DNA of 64,000 nt from Poecilobothrus nobilitatus (taxonomy: Eukaryota > Arthropoda > Insecta > Diptera > Dolichopodidae): positions 36,477,398 through 36,541,397 of the forward strand of contig OX352773.1 of the NCBI GenBank assembly GCA_947095535.1, written 5' to 3'. The position numbers and the translations under genes were made by a program. This document shows, in pieces, positions 48,335-61,332 of the stretch; position 1 is the stretch's first letter; each line of letters begins with the position of its first letter. The notes under the pieces are model-generated. The model saw nothing but the letters and a program-made list of their open reading frames with translations, was not told the origin of the DNA and made no database searches.

Positions 48335-50603
48335 CTCACACGTCCTGTCGTTCTTTTAATAGACACCGAGAGGTTAATATTTGTATGATGATTTTCATCA
48401 TTTAGGTATTTATTATTTTTTTAAAAACACACGGTTTTCACAATTCACCAACATTTTTTGTTATTTTTCTTTTTTTTTTTTTTATATATTTAAAACAACC
48501 AGTACCTACCGTGACATTAGTTAATTGAAGTAAGATGTGAAAAAAAAACGTCTTCGCTACAAATTTTCAAAAATGAAAAATCCACCTTAGCCCTACCATA
48601 TTATCAATATTTTATTTTAATATACGTTAGATATATGGTTATAAAATATTTGAATATGTTTAGATGTATGTATATATGAATAGATGGAACGTGACACTTT
48701 ACTGGATGATTTATTATTTGATCCCAATGGATGTTTTCAGTAAAATAATCGATTAATATCGTCTCTGTCGTTGTTTAAGAAGTTATACAGGGCACTAAAC
48801 AAATAAAAAAAAAGATGCTGCTATGGTATTGCTAATGCTGTTTGCTGTTAATGGCTTGTTGTATGTTTTTCTTTTTTTTTTACTTTCTTTATTCTTACAT
48901 TTACCTTAACGTAATTTAATATTCACATACATATACTGACATGCACAAATACATATAATTACAGGTTTTTGTCATGTGTACCATCTGCCACTCCCGTCTT
49001 CTCTTTAAGTGTTCAGTAATAGTAGTGATCGTTTTGGAACTTGCAGATATGTTGTAAATTATAATGAATCAATAAAAAAAAAAAAAATAAAATACAATTT
49101 TTGTTGTTTTTTTTTTTTTTTTAAATATTTAAAATTTAATTTTTCTGTCTCATTTTTTTTATTTTTTTTACTGTTTTCAAAAATAAAAATTTTCATTTTT
49201 TATTTTTTTTTTCATTTAATTTTCAATGGCGTCAAATTGATTGTAGAGAAAAAAAAACAAAATATATTTTTATGACTTTTACTTAAAAATTAAGAGGAAA
49301 ATGAGAAAGAAAATGAGGTGAGTAAGCAGGTGAATGATTGAGAAGAAAACAAAATTATGGGAAATAAAAAAAGAAAAGAGAAACATAATCTTCAAATATG
49401 ATATTAGTTAAATACAAAATGGGGGATGTTATTTAATTGATGAGATTATTTTAAAAGCGCTTAAGTATTGGGTTTTTTTTTTAATTTTTATTTTTATTTT
49501 CCTAAACGTCTCAAGAATGTCTCCTTGATATTACTTTTATATGCATAAAAGAATTAAATTGAAAATATTTTAAAAATTTTCTAAGGGGATCTCCCAAAAT
49601 CTCAATATAAAAAAACATTATATTTATTACAAAATAAAATTATAATTTTTTTTTTGTATTTTTGTATTTTGAGTGATGAGAAAATAAAATTGCTGTTCAA
49701 TTTTACAACAATAATAATATTATAATATTAAAATGAAATTGTATTTATTTTCTTAAAAGCTTAAAATTTATATTTTAAAATCGTGTATTTTGAATCATGC
49801 ACAAGATGTGGGTACTTAGACGAAATATAAATTTGATGAAAATGTTAAAATTACGTTAATCAATTTTCTAAATAAATTTCATAGTTTATTAACATAAAGG
49901 CAAAATAACACTTGTTAAACTTATTAAAGTTGGGCGCATTAACAAAGAGCTATAGTTATTCAGTTATTAAGTTATTATAGCTATTATATTGGATTTAAAA
50001 TAAATTTACAAATCGAGTCGTTTAATGGGAGTTAAAGGTAACATGGTGAAGTTTGTCATTTAATATGATGAAAAAATGTTTAAACAAAAATATGTTTCTT
50101 GTATATTTAAGCTGGAATTTACAATTTAATAAAACTGAATTATACAATTTCTAGCTTAAAGCGGTTAATCGTCTAAAGTTGATAAAAGAGCTTTAAAGAA
50201 AGGTTAAGTGGTGTTTATTTTGAAACAAATCAATAAAAAGTAGGTACCTATACCTATATTTTTGAACTCTTATGCCAAATTGTACTCCAGCGGTAACAAA
50301 ATTTAAAGTACACTTTGTGAATTCATTTAAAAATAAAACTGATATAATATTTAACTTACTATAATTAATATAATAATTTTATTGGTCTCTTGGTTTTTTT
50401 TTGCAAAAATTTTCCTAAGAAAAAATTTTCTTCTGTCTTCTACATTACACTGTTTAATATTACAATATTCAGATTTTGTTGCTGATATACAAATAATTCA
50501 ATATATTTTAAATGTTAGGAATAAATGTTAGGATCATTTATGATTTTTATCTAAGAACTTAATGTAAAATGCAAACTTCTGAAGAAAATAAGTTAATTAT
50601 ATC
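46709..50603. other. AT-rich intergenic DNA, no gene seen
   Basis: Includes a 25-base A run at 48310-48334. The open frames at 48115-48366 and 49009-49275 are driven by homopolymers. A patch at 48690-49060 is somewhat less AT-skewed but shows no recognisable coding or RNA feature. Confidence 0.5.
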
Positions 50604-50830
50604 TCAAATATTTTGTTCCCATTGCCAGACGATCACATAAAATGGAGAAACTAATGTAGTGAAAGTAATAGTGAACGACAGAAGAATAATGGATCGATCT
50701 ACACATTCTACGATCCTATATATGTTGGTCAATACAACTACGATTGTTAACAAGCTTGCACAAAATAGATTCACTTGGCATAACATATAAAGAGTCTCAT
50801 CATATAATAATGTCATAATGCCCTGAATAT
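50604..50830 (-). CDS. Weak candidate exon, hydrophobic, unidentified
   Basis: A minus-strand frame of 70 codons from an ATG at 50816 (open a little further upstream) is less AT-driven than other frames in the window. It contains two hydrophobic segments, roughly residues 16-33 (FCASLLTIVVVLTN) and 43-64 (IILLSFTITFTTLVSPFYVIVW), that could span a membrane. Just upstream, reading on the minus strand, a pyrimidine-rich run ends in TATATTCAG followed by GGCATTATG, which is a good splice-acceptor shape. Against it: the frame ends at TGA, no consensus donor is obvious, no flanking exon was found, and no family is recognised. A piece of a multi-spanning membrane protein such as a chemoreceptor is only a guess. 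Confidence 0.18.
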
Positions 50831-52650
50831 AGGATATTGAAGAAAGAAGAAGATAATTTTTATCAGATAAAACATAAAACTATTATATTGTTGTATAGAT
50901 GGCCCAACCCAACCCAATCGGATCAATAAATTTAAAATATATTAAACCGACCCAGATCTTTAAAAATATATAGAGGAAAAGTAAAATCTAAATTAGATTT
51001 TACGCAAGAATATTTAATCAATTTTCGGCACAAAATTTTGAACCCAATTTCATATTCTAGGATAACACGATAATATTGGTTAACGTATCTACCAATACGA
51101 ATCAGTTAAAAGTAATATGCATTGAATTCTACATTGAATCGTACTAATTTTAACAACATAATTAAATGAATTAGTTGATTTTTTTTTTTTTTTTTTTCAA
51201 ATCAAAAAAATAAATATAGTTAAAAGAATAAAATATAAAAGAATAATTTATAGATATAATTATATTAAATATTGATTTAAAATAAAAATTAAAAAAAAAA
51301 TCCTTAATACATTATATACCAATACATAATTTTATTATATTAAATCATCAATCATTTTCAATTTGAAAATTTTAATTGGATTTTTTAGATGGATTTTTAT
51401 TTGAATTAAAAAAATGAAAATATTTTATTTTTAATAAAATAAAAAAAAAAAAAAGGAAATATAAAAATTAAATTGAAATATTATTATCAAAAAAAAAAAA
51501 AAAAAAATTCAATTTCCACAATATAAATATTATAAACTAACCAAACTTTAATGCTTGTGTTAGCATTTTCAAATATTCGTTGCTCAATTTTTCAAAATTT
51601 GATACCTATATTTAGATATTGAATTGAAATATGTTCCACTAAATATGATTTTCCTTGAATTTTTCTGATTAAATATAATAAATTAGTTTACTCATTCTCT
51701 TTCAAAATATTATTTATTGATCACATTTAGTTCACACTCCTTTTAATGAACATATAAAATGTATTAAAAAGGAACATTGACGTTTTAAAGTATTTCTAAG
51801 GATTGAAAGAATGGTAATAATATTATTATAGTTGATTATATTTTTTACTAAACTCTAAAAATTCTTTTTGAGATTCATTTTATTTACAATTCAATTTTGA
51901 TTATACACATGTATACTATATTATATATAGGTATATTTATAAGTTTTATATTAACAATAAAATGTCTTTTTTCCTTTTTAAATATTTTTTTTTTTTTTTT
52001 TAAATTGTTTTTTTCGCAATAAAATTTTGTCTATGAAAATTAAATAATGTTTTTAATACTCCCATGCCTAAATAATCTAAAATCATTTTTAAAATAAAAC
52101 AAGTCTTAAAACAAAGAGTTTTCAAAAAAGTTTAATCAAAAATCTTGAAATTATTTTCTTAACTTTTGGTGTTTGTTATAAATATACAACTAAACTATAT
52201 AAGATACATTTTATTCGATATAATCGATTTAATTTTTTTTTTATATTTATCAATTTTTAATCATTGGTAATTTTTGAAATTTAAATTGGAATCTGGTTCT
52301 TTTAATTTTATATATTCGATATATATTAAATATTCGATAATTATTTATATATATATATTAAATATTCGATAATTTACACGCAAAAAATTGTAATTAGGTA
52401 CCTATTCACTATTATTGTCAATTTAAATTTAATATACAAATATGTAAAATTGTAGTGAAAACATAACGTTGATAATTTTGTCATCCGTCATTATTTGTTC
52501 CAACAAAAATTTGACAGGTAATTAATTATTTTGTCAAATTGTCTGCTGTCAATATATTTATTATAAATATAGCCCCGATACTTCATAATTGTTGATTCTT
52601 TAGAAATATATTTATACCTTTTTTACTTTAAACAAAAAAATTTTAACTAT
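50831..52650. other. AT-rich intergenic DNA, no gene seen
   Basis: A/T tracts dominate (for example T at 51181-51197 and A at 51490-51507). TATATTCGATATATATTAAATATTCGATAA-like short repeats lie near 52310-52375. No gene or repeat-family copy. Confidence 0.55.
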
Positions 52651-53033
52651 AGGTAAAGACATTTTTACTTAAAGTGAAGATTTTTTACTTAAAATGAAAA
52701 CATTTGTAATAAAGTAAAAATGTCTTCAGTTAAATTAAAAAAAAATGTATATAATATAGATTTTATATATTATATACCCTATGTATATACATAATATAAT
52801 AAGTATATGAGATTCTTTATATACATGTATGTATTGTATATTACATAAGTTAAATATATGTATATTAAATATAGGTATATATATATAATACATAAAGTAC
52901 CGAAGTAAAGAGTCTTCTTGACTGAAATGTTTTCCCTTAGTTAAAAAATCTTAAATTAAAGTAAAAATGTCTTTATTTTATATAAAAAATCTTCACTTAA
53001 AGTAAAAATATTTTCACTTAAAATAACTTAGAG
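52651..53033. repeat. Inverted-repeat cluster built of short degenerate units
   Basis: The left arm (about 52651-52730) contains AGACATTTTTACTTAAAGTG and GAAGATTTTTTACTTAAAATG. The reverse complement of the right arm (about 52940-53033) contains ATTTTTACTTTAAGTGAAGA followed by TTTTTTATATAAAATAAAGACATTTTTAC. The arms pair imperfectly over about 80-90 bp around an AT-rich centre rich in ATATAC and TACATGTATGTA. The layout resembles a small Foldback-like or MITE element; no target duplication was identified. Confidence 0.6.
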
Positions 53034-56000
53034 TATAAAAGAAAACCTTTTTAATTCTAATTGGGACAATTTTTTTCTGTAAATGTTAAAAGTTAAAAAA
53101 AGACAGTTAGATATAATAATATTATCTTAAAACTTGAATATAATCTAAATATAAGTCATTATTGGTCTTTTACTACGCATTATTACAATAATATCCAAGC
53201 ATATGGTTTCCAAGCATAAACTTATAATATCGTCACCGTTCGATTTATATTAAAATTATTTTAAGGAAAAAAGAAATGAGTCGTTTTATTTAATATTTTC
53301 TTTTAGGACTCGTATTACCAAAGTTTAGAATTAGTAATTTTTACATTTCAAATTGGCAAAAAATACAAGGAAAAAAAAAATATAAGTAATAAAATAAATT
53401 TACAATTTTTCCTTAAATTTTTTTTTTTTTTTTTTTTGAATTTAAAAATTTTTATATTTTATTTCTTTTTTTTGTTTTTTTTGTGCTAACATTTTCATTC
53501 ATTTATTATTCATTAAAAAATTAGCTATGCGGCCAATTTTTTTTTCTACTTTACACTGCTTGTCTTTCATCTTAACCTAATTTAAAATCATCCCTGTACT
53601 AAATATACTTATGTTGAAATCAATCTAATAAAGAAATTAAATAAAAGAAAAAAAAATTCTTTTATCGTTTTTTTTTAAATATTATTTTTAGAAAAGTCAA
53701 ATATTTCAGATAAAACTAAGAAAAAAATAAGATAAAAATTATTATTTAGATAGGAGAGAAAACCCCTGTTCAATTTCTTCATACAGGAAAAAGAAGAAGT
53801 AAAAACAAAACAAATAGAGAGAAATATTAAAAACTTCCAAAAATGTGATATTTTTTAGATTAGAGTTATTATAGGTATAGGTACCTAGTTTAACAATTTT
53901 AAAAAACATTATGGTCCTAAATAAAATGAGGAATAGTATAGAGTTGACTGTATCAAATCTAGGATACCCCAATATATTCTGTTTTCATAAAATTAAATTA
54001 TCTTTTAAAAAATTAAGTAGATACTAAAATATTACATTAATGTACGAACAAACTTAATTGTACAGAAGTATATGGTTGCCAAAAAATGTTGTTCTTTTGA
54101 CACATTTTTAAATACCTAGTCTATAATATAGATCCTAAATTATGCTCATATAAAAAATTGTTGAGTAGAAAAATTAAAAAGGTGAGGATGGTCAGACGGA
54201 CGCACATATACCTAAATCGGCTTAAAATTGAATGCTGAGCAAAAATATATACAATATCTAAATAAATATTATATATTTTTCCAAATTTATTTAGTTTCAT
54301 TTAAGTTATCATAAACGTAATGAAAAATTTATTATACGCTTGTACTATGTTCATTGTTGAATAAAGATAAAATTATTAATGTAAAGCAAATTGAAAGTAA
54401 ACTTTAGATACACATTTTAAAATATTTTTTTCCTATTTTAATGAACACAAAATTGTTGTCTCTGACAAATATAAAAACATTTATAATATCTTTTCATAAA
54501 CAGTTTTAAACGAATCACAAGATAAACTATAATCATTGGAGGGTCATCACCTTACCTAAAAATTTAAGTCTTGTTTTTATTCACATTTTCACAGGGTCCC
54601 ATTTAGCGAAAGTTTATATTAAACGTAAGGACAAAAATATATATGTAATATATGTACTTATATTTATGTAATATAATGGTAAAATATATTAATGCAGTCG
54701 GTGATCGAACCGATTACAACCTATTTGAGAAATTGTAACCTTCCTTACATATTTGATATCTCACAGCCAAGACTGTAGTAAAATTTTGTTGACTTCTTTA
54801 ATAAAAAAACAAAAGTCATGAATGGTTAAAAATTCAAAACATCTATTTAATTATTAAACCGACTTACTTAAAAAAAAGTTCTCAAGAAAATTGCTTGTTA
54901 GCTTGATAGACTAACAATAAATTGTATTTTTATTATTACTATTTTATTTTCTTTTAATTTTTAATTTTTTTTTTGAATAATATTTTTCCTATTTCCATAA
55001 ATGAACTAACGGAAATGAGTTCAAGGATACGCCACTTATGTATTTATGAATCTGTAGAAGAGATATGTATTCTGGTAGAATGGGGTTTTGAAACTCTTCT
55101 ATATTCGAAATAATTTCTTCAATATAAAAAATAAAGTAATGGAACTATACAGTACATGATAATATGATACGAATTTTTTTTTTAAAAATATAAGTGCTCA
55201 ATCTATCTTTGTAACCTATCATGCAATCTGTATATAATACTAATAGATACAGTTTAAAAAATAAAATATAAAAGGGTGCATTATAAAAAGTGGAACCAAA
55301 AATGAAACAAAAAAAAATTAAAACAAAATAATACGATAAAAATTTTCAAAAAGTGAATATTTGCAAAAGTTAATGCATTTCAATATTTCGCCAAGTCAAA
55401 CAAAAGAAAAAAAAATAATAAAGAAAAAAAAGACGAGCGCATTAAATCAGATCAAATGCATAACCAAGAATACATTTGTAGAAAGGGTGCAGGAAAAATT
55501 TTTTTTTTTTGTAAATAAAAAGACAAGACTTTACTCTTTACTCTGTTATTCAACAAAAAAAAAGCAAAATTAATGCTCTAGTAATAAAGTAGTAACAAAT
55601 AGAGTAAACTACTACAGTATTTTATCACAAAAATTAATAAAAAACAAAAAAAAAAAAACGATCTATAGAAAATACAAAGAAAAAATGAATAAAAATTTTT
55701 AAAAACTTTTTCTTTTTAACTTTTTCTTTTATTTGCTAATGGAAGACGAAATGCAAATTTAATTTTTATAGAACATATGAAAAAGAAAATACTTATAGCT
55801 ACCACATAAAGCTATATACAAAGATATATGTATTAAGGTATACATATACATAAGGATACATATTATATGTATCTATAAATCCGTCAAATTATTTGTTAAG
55901 GAATAAAAAAAAAATGGCAACTTTTTATATTATAATATAAAATATAATAATATGATGTATGTATAATGAATATTACTCAACAATTAAACAGTTATTTCAA

Positions 56001-57336
56001 ATATTACTGAATATACATATGTATTCTATTAACCAGATATGAAAAATCATTTATACGAGGTGCAATTATTGTATATAATATTATGTAAATACACATTCTC
56101 TTATTCAACATTATGAGTGTAAAAAAAAAAATAAAGATTTAATTTAATTCATTAAAGAGTAATATAAACAAATAGACATAATACATATTTGAATGAGTGA
56201 ATTATTGACTGAATGAGTCAAATAAAAAACCAAAATAATAAAAAATCAGTGAAATGAAAATATTTGAGAAAATTTTTATTCAAAGTTATCTTAAAAAATT
56301 AAAATAATAATATGATAAGGGTTTGTTCCATATTTTACATTTTATATTTATTTTATTTGTTATTTATAATTTTTTTGAATAAAATAAAAATTCGAGAACT
56401 GCATACCTATTATCAGTACAAAATTAAAAATGTTCTCACCCATGCGATTATAAAACAGAGATCTACGAGTATAATCTTTTACACAGTTATATACAATTGA
56501 TATAATATGACTTATATATTGTTTTGTACTATTTAAAAATTTAATAATTTAAATCATATCTATTCAATTTTTATATTTTTAAAGTTTTACAATACTTCAA
56601 TATTAAAAAAAAAAAAACAATCCAACAACAAATGTTTTTTTTTTTCTTCAATGTAAACTCAAATTTTAAAGTAAAATATTCAATAATCAAATAATGATAA
56701 TGGATTTTATGAATAAAGTTTATAAGTATATAATAAGTATTTATATTATTTAAATAAAATTTTTAAAATATATAAAATTAGTTATTAAAAGTTAAAAAAA
56801 TATAAAATGTAATTTTTAATAACAATAATAATCAAAAATTAATAAAAAAAAAAGAAAAAATTATCAATTAATTTTATTAAATTTTATTAAGTAATTTTAA
56901 AAATATTATTTGAAAAATTTGCAATTATAGAGAATTTCAATTAAAAAGAAAAATTTAAAATAAATAAAATAAAATAAATAAATAAAATATGGAAGAAGAA
57001 ATTTTAATTTATTATAAAAAAAAAGATTAGGTAATCTATTGATATTAATAATTGAGTAATAAAATAATTGAGTTTTTATTTTAGGAAGCAAAAATATTAA
57101 AGTTGACTCGTACTGGGTTGTGTTGACTCGGACTGACTCCAATGGATTCTACATTAGTAAAATTACTTAGTTATTAGTTCTTAGGTATAATATTACATTA
57201 GTTCTACATTAGTTTTGCGAACTTTTGATTGAAACTTAAAGGGAATTTCTCAACTTTACAAAATTGTAACTTTTTTTTTTAGAGATTTTATAAGTATCTT
57301 CATCATCATTTGTAAAACTTATACTTAAATTGTTTT
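53034..57336. other. AT-rich intergenic DNA, no gene seen
   Basis: A fragment at about 54090-54210 (TTGCCAAAAAATGTTGTTCT, then GGTCAGACGGACGCACATATA) resembles the end region of dispersed families in the window. At about 54700-54713, CGGTGATCGAACCGAT resembles a reversed B box, but no matching A box is found at tRNA distance. The rest is A/T tracts. Confidence 0.5.
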
Positions 57337-57730
57337 TCTACTCAAAATTATATTAATTTTGATTTATAACGAATTTTTGACTCAAAACAAAAATTTTCTT
57401 TTTTTACTGTAAACTTAACTTATCTACTCAAAATTATATTATTATAGTTTTAATTTAAAAGCGAATCTTGCTTTTATGAATTTTAAACTTTATTCTCATT
57501 TAAATCATTTTTTGACTTTAAATTTTTCTGAGTTTTGAGTTAAACGAAATTTTGCTTTTACGAATTTTGACTTTAAACTTAATTCATATTTCTACTCAAA
57601 ATTTGTTTAAGTTTTGAGTCAAAATCTAAACTTGTTTTTATGAATTTTGAAGTTTAAACTGGTTTAAACTTAAATCTTTTTTCGACTCAAAATTATATTT
57701 AGTTTTGATTCAAAATCGTATTAGAATGTT
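57337..57730. repeat. Degenerate minisatellite, period about 80-90 bp, five units
   Basis: The phrase CTACTCAAAATTATATT, or a diverged form of it, starts near 57338, 57424, 57513, 57592 and 57683. It is followed each time by a GTTTTGATTTAAAACGAATT-type segment and GCTTTTATGAATTTTGA-type segment. Units have drifted strongly, so this is an old array. No coding capacity. Confidence 0.7.
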
Positions 57731-59725
57731 TCAATTTTTAATTTAATACTTTATTATTCATATATTATTTAAATTTTTAATATTATTTAAATTAATTTTA
57801 CAAACCTCAAAATCTTTTAAAAAATTTAAAAAAAAAAGAAAATGTAAAATTGAAGGCCAAAACTTAGTTAAAAGTTGTAATATTACACAATATTAAAATT
57901 TAATATTAATACCCTTGAAATCGCTAAAAATTACTAAATCTGAATGTACTTATTTTTTAAATTTAATATTAATTAACTATCTATCCTTAACATTAATATC
58001 TATTAATATTATTTTATTTGTTTAATATACCCATTTAATTTAGTTCTTGACCACTTTATACCATTAATTAAAAAAAAAAAAATTGCAAAACCATTAAAAA
58101 TCATGAAATTTTAAATAGTGGTTTTAAGGTTTTGTGTTTTTTTTTTTTTTTTTGTTGTATCATTAGCCTCATTTTTTCTTTCTAACATTACAAAATAATT
58201 TACTAGTTACATATTATTTAAAAAAAAAAAAATAAAAAAATCTATCTACTTTACATATTATACACGGAAATGTTATAATAAATTTTTGAACCATTATTCA
58301 TTATTTTCCAGTAGTTCAAACATAACCTCAAAACAAAACAAAAAAAAAAAAAAACAAAACAATTTTTTTCCTCTGTTAAAAAAAACCATTATATTATCAA
58401 TAGCTATTTATTTTTTGCTTATAATTAACCCAAAAATTTATTTTGTTGTGTAAATGCTAATTTTATATATTGTGTACATTAGTTAAATAAAAACAATTTT
58501 TGAATCTATATATACATACATATTATATTATGTGTAGCTACTTATTTACAGATTGTCTAAAACAAAATTTATAATACATGAACATTTTTTATTTTAAATT
58601 TTGACTTAATTGAATATTAAAGTTAAATTTTCAACTAATTTGTCATCTGAAAATGTTCGTGAATTTTACAATGTTACAATGGTTATGGTTTCTTTTTACA
58701 CAAAATTCAGTCGAATGATTTTTGTGCAATTATTTTTTTCACTCAATTCGGTGCAATGCTTATTTTATTCATTTATATTATTATAGTTTCTATCAACTAT
58801 TTACACAAATTTATTTTGGAATTTATTTAAAAATCATAAACATTTCAGTTTTATTCAATTCCATTGGAACCCCATTTCTTATATTAAACGGTTTATATTA
58901 CTGATAATATAATTTGTTCTTTGAAACTTCTTGATTGTCTTGAAATAAATAATTTTTTAATATAATTCTTTCTAGTTAAAATAAATTTAATATTACAATA
59001 AGTCAAAGATTTAATATTAAATTATAAGATAATCATTAAGTTATTTGATTATGGGAACCCCATTAATTATAGATATTATTATTTAAATTTTTAATAAACT
59101 GTTTTAAAGCTTTTTATTGTAATGTGAAATCTTTTCTAATTATTTAACAAAAATAAATAATTCATATTATATTATATTAATCGATATAAATAATAATTCA
59201 TATCGATTTAATTTGATTGTAATCGTTAGAAGAATTATAAAGCTTTCCGTTAGTTACAGTCGATTTAATATTTTAGCATTTGAATTTTAATACTTAATTA
59301 AGATATTTTAGATTATTCTAAATTTTTGAATAACTTTTTAGATAAAACATAAATATTTACAATTATATATATTATATACATTATTTTTTAAAACACTCTG
59401 TTTTAATAAAAACGCATTAAAACATTGGTAGATTTTGTTTTGCATCTTTGCATTTTGTTTGTCATTTTTAACACATTTATCCATTATTAAGTTAATGAAA
59501 ATTCATTTTTCAATTTATATTACATAATATATGCAAAAATATATTTTAGGTGTCTACCTATGTTGCACAGCTGTTACTCATATCCTTTTTACTCTTTGGC
59601 CAATCATAACACACACCTTTATTTTATCAAATTCGTGTCCTGTTTTTATCAATAAAAAAAAAACCATAAAGTACCATCAAATAAGTCAATATGCCTTTGT
59701 TATTGAATAAACAGCAATATTTTAC

Positions 59726-59749
59726 GATGATGATGGTGATGATGATGAT
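59726..59749. repeat. (GAT)n microsatellite
   Basis: Eight GAT/GGT triplets with a single interruption (GATGATGATGGTGATGAT and on). Confidence 0.9.
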
Positions 59750-59896
59750 TATAATGTTAGTGATCATATAATAATAATAGTTAACTTACTTTAGTTTTAC
59801 CTATTGAAAATTCTATTTTTCATTTTATTCAAAAAACAAATAAAAAAAAAAAAATAAAACTGAATAAATGATAAATTCATTTTATCTATTTGATAT

Positions 59897-59939
59897 ACAA
59901 AAGGTGTAATAAATTTATCACATATGATACACCTTTTGT
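59897..59939. repeat. Perfect 12-bp inverted repeat with 19-bp loop
   Basis: ACAAAAGGTGTA (59897-59908) and TACACCTTTTGT (59928-59939) are exact reverse complements. The stem has more GC than its surroundings and stands alone. No poly(U) follows and no gene is next to it, so a terminator is unlikely. It could be the centre of a decayed palindromic element. Confidence 0.7.
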
Positions 59940-60503
59940 TCGTAAAATGTCCAAAATATTCACCTTACGAAAAAAAAAAAATTGAAACCATTACATATTG
60001 TACAGAATATAAAAATATATAAAATCAAAAAATAAAACCATCTGTCAAAGAAAAATACATTAATGGATCAATACAATATTTCATGAATTGATTATACATT
60101 GAAAATGATACATAAATAACTCCAAATGGAAAAGATTAAAAATGATTACTGATAGGTGTAGATGCATTCATTTTTTATCTGTCACTTAACATAAAATTGG
60201 TAAGTAATAAAAAAAATTAATAAACTTTGTTTCTTACAAAATTACAAAATCTTATCAAGATTTCGGTCTTCAATTTTATTGCTTATAATCTATCGATGTA
60301 TGTATTCATTATTCTTTACCTTATAATACCAGACTCTATTTTATTTTTTTAATTAGTTAATTAAAATCCAACAATTAAAATTAAAATTAAAATTGCATAC
60401 TTTTACTTGTTATTTCTAGAAAAATTGTAAAAATTGTTGTCGCCAAAATAAGTAACACTTATCTACATTTTGTTTAGAATTAGCATTCATCAGTGGAAAG
60501 GAG

Positions 60504-61332
60504 TAAAGCCTTCCGCAGACCGGCGGTTTTTTTTTTGCAGCGGTGGTGCGGTTTTTTTTTCGCAAAATAATATTACATGGCGGCTTATGAATATCGCGTG
60601 ATTTTACAGCGTTTTTTTTGCAGCAAATCTACATATTAATTTTTTCCGCAAAAAAAAAACGCAGTTGACAGCGTTTTTCATGCGATTTCCGCAAATAAAT
60701 GTCATACATTTTTATTTTTAAAAATAAACGAAAAGTAAAATGGAGAACAAAGTGGAAAAATTAATCGAATTAGTTAAATAATATGTCATAGGTATTATAC
60801 GATCTTTCAAACAAAGAATATAAAAATATAAGAAAAAAAGATGAAGGATGAAATATGGCATGAAATTGAGATTGAGTTAAATGAAAATTGTAATAAATAC
60901 GAAATATTTTTTGTAATTGTATTATTTTGTTATAAACATTGTGTAGTTCTATAATTTAAAAAAAATGATGTCTTTTTTAGCTGATGATTGATGATGATTT
61001 ACTTCTTCTGACGAAATATTTATTTTCGTTTTAGAAATTTTCCTAAAATTTTAATTTTTTTGTAAATTATTTGAATTACCTTTTTATTATAAACAAATTA
61101 TTATTTTTTTTTATAAACAAAACCACATGTCGCTCGATGTAAAAAAAAATAATTTTTAAATTTATTGACAATACAATAATTTATTTTTTATTTACTGTTT
61201 GACGTCTATGCGAATTTTTAAATTTTCAGTGTGAACACATTTGCGGATTCTGCGATTTTCGCACGAATTTTTTTTTCGCACTGCCACCGCGCCGCTGCAG
61301 CAAAAAAACGCACCGGTTTGAGGAAGGCTTAA
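60504..61332. mobile_element. PIF/Harbinger-like DNA element, deletion derivative, TAA target duplication
   Basis: TAA at 60504-60506 and TAA at 61330-61332 flank an 823-bp element (60507-61329). Its left end reads AGCCTTCCGCAGACCGGCGG; the reverse complement of its right end reads AGCCTTCCTCAAACCGGTGC. The inverted ends then continue into GC-rich GCAGCGG and GCGG blocks separated by T runs, about 50-60 bp in all. A three-base TWA duplication is the signature of PIF/Harbinger transposons. The interior holds a relic of a MADF-domain protein (60740-60908), the kind of DNA-binding partner such elements encode in animals, but no transposase. It is therefore best read as an internally deleted, non-autonomous copy. 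The GC-rich ends stand out sharply from the local base composition. Confidence 0.78.
60740..60908 (+). pseudogene. MADF-domain protein N-terminal relic inside the Harbinger-like element
   Basis: From an ATG at 60740 the frame reads MENKVEKLIELVK and then hits a stop. After a shift it continues LYDLSNKEYKNIRKKDE, and after another small shift W(H)EIEIELNENC. In order these are the start of a MADF (Myb/SANT-like in Adf-1) domain: helix 1 LIELV, the YDLSN.EYKN..KK turn, and the W.EI helix. The segment covers only about the first 50 residues; the domain's C-terminal half is missing. PIF/Harbinger elements carry a Myb/MADF-type DNA-binding gene beside the transposase, which fits the host element. 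Two frameshifts and a stop make it a pseudogene. Confidence 0.75.

Larger units (their letters stand above)
57731..60503. other. AT-rich intergenic DNA, no gene seen
   Basis: Homopolymers (T at about 58137-58154, A at about 58340-58355) and TA-rich patches. The GAT microsatellite and the hairpin are listed separately. Confidence 0.55.

Noticed and set aside
49009..49275. 88-codon forward frame beginning MFSNSSDRFGTCRYVV
   Set aside because: The first residues look plausible, but the rest is Phe/Lys homopolymer translation and there is no splice or family support.
54695..54780. Possible reversed tRNA or SINE head (B-box-like GGTTCGATCACC on the minus strand)
   Set aside because: The B-box match has two mismatches, and no A box or stem pairing is found at tRNA spacing.
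59897..59939. Perfect hairpin considered as an intrinsic terminator
   Set aside because: No adjacent gene, no T run right after the stem, and such terminators are not expected in this type of genome.
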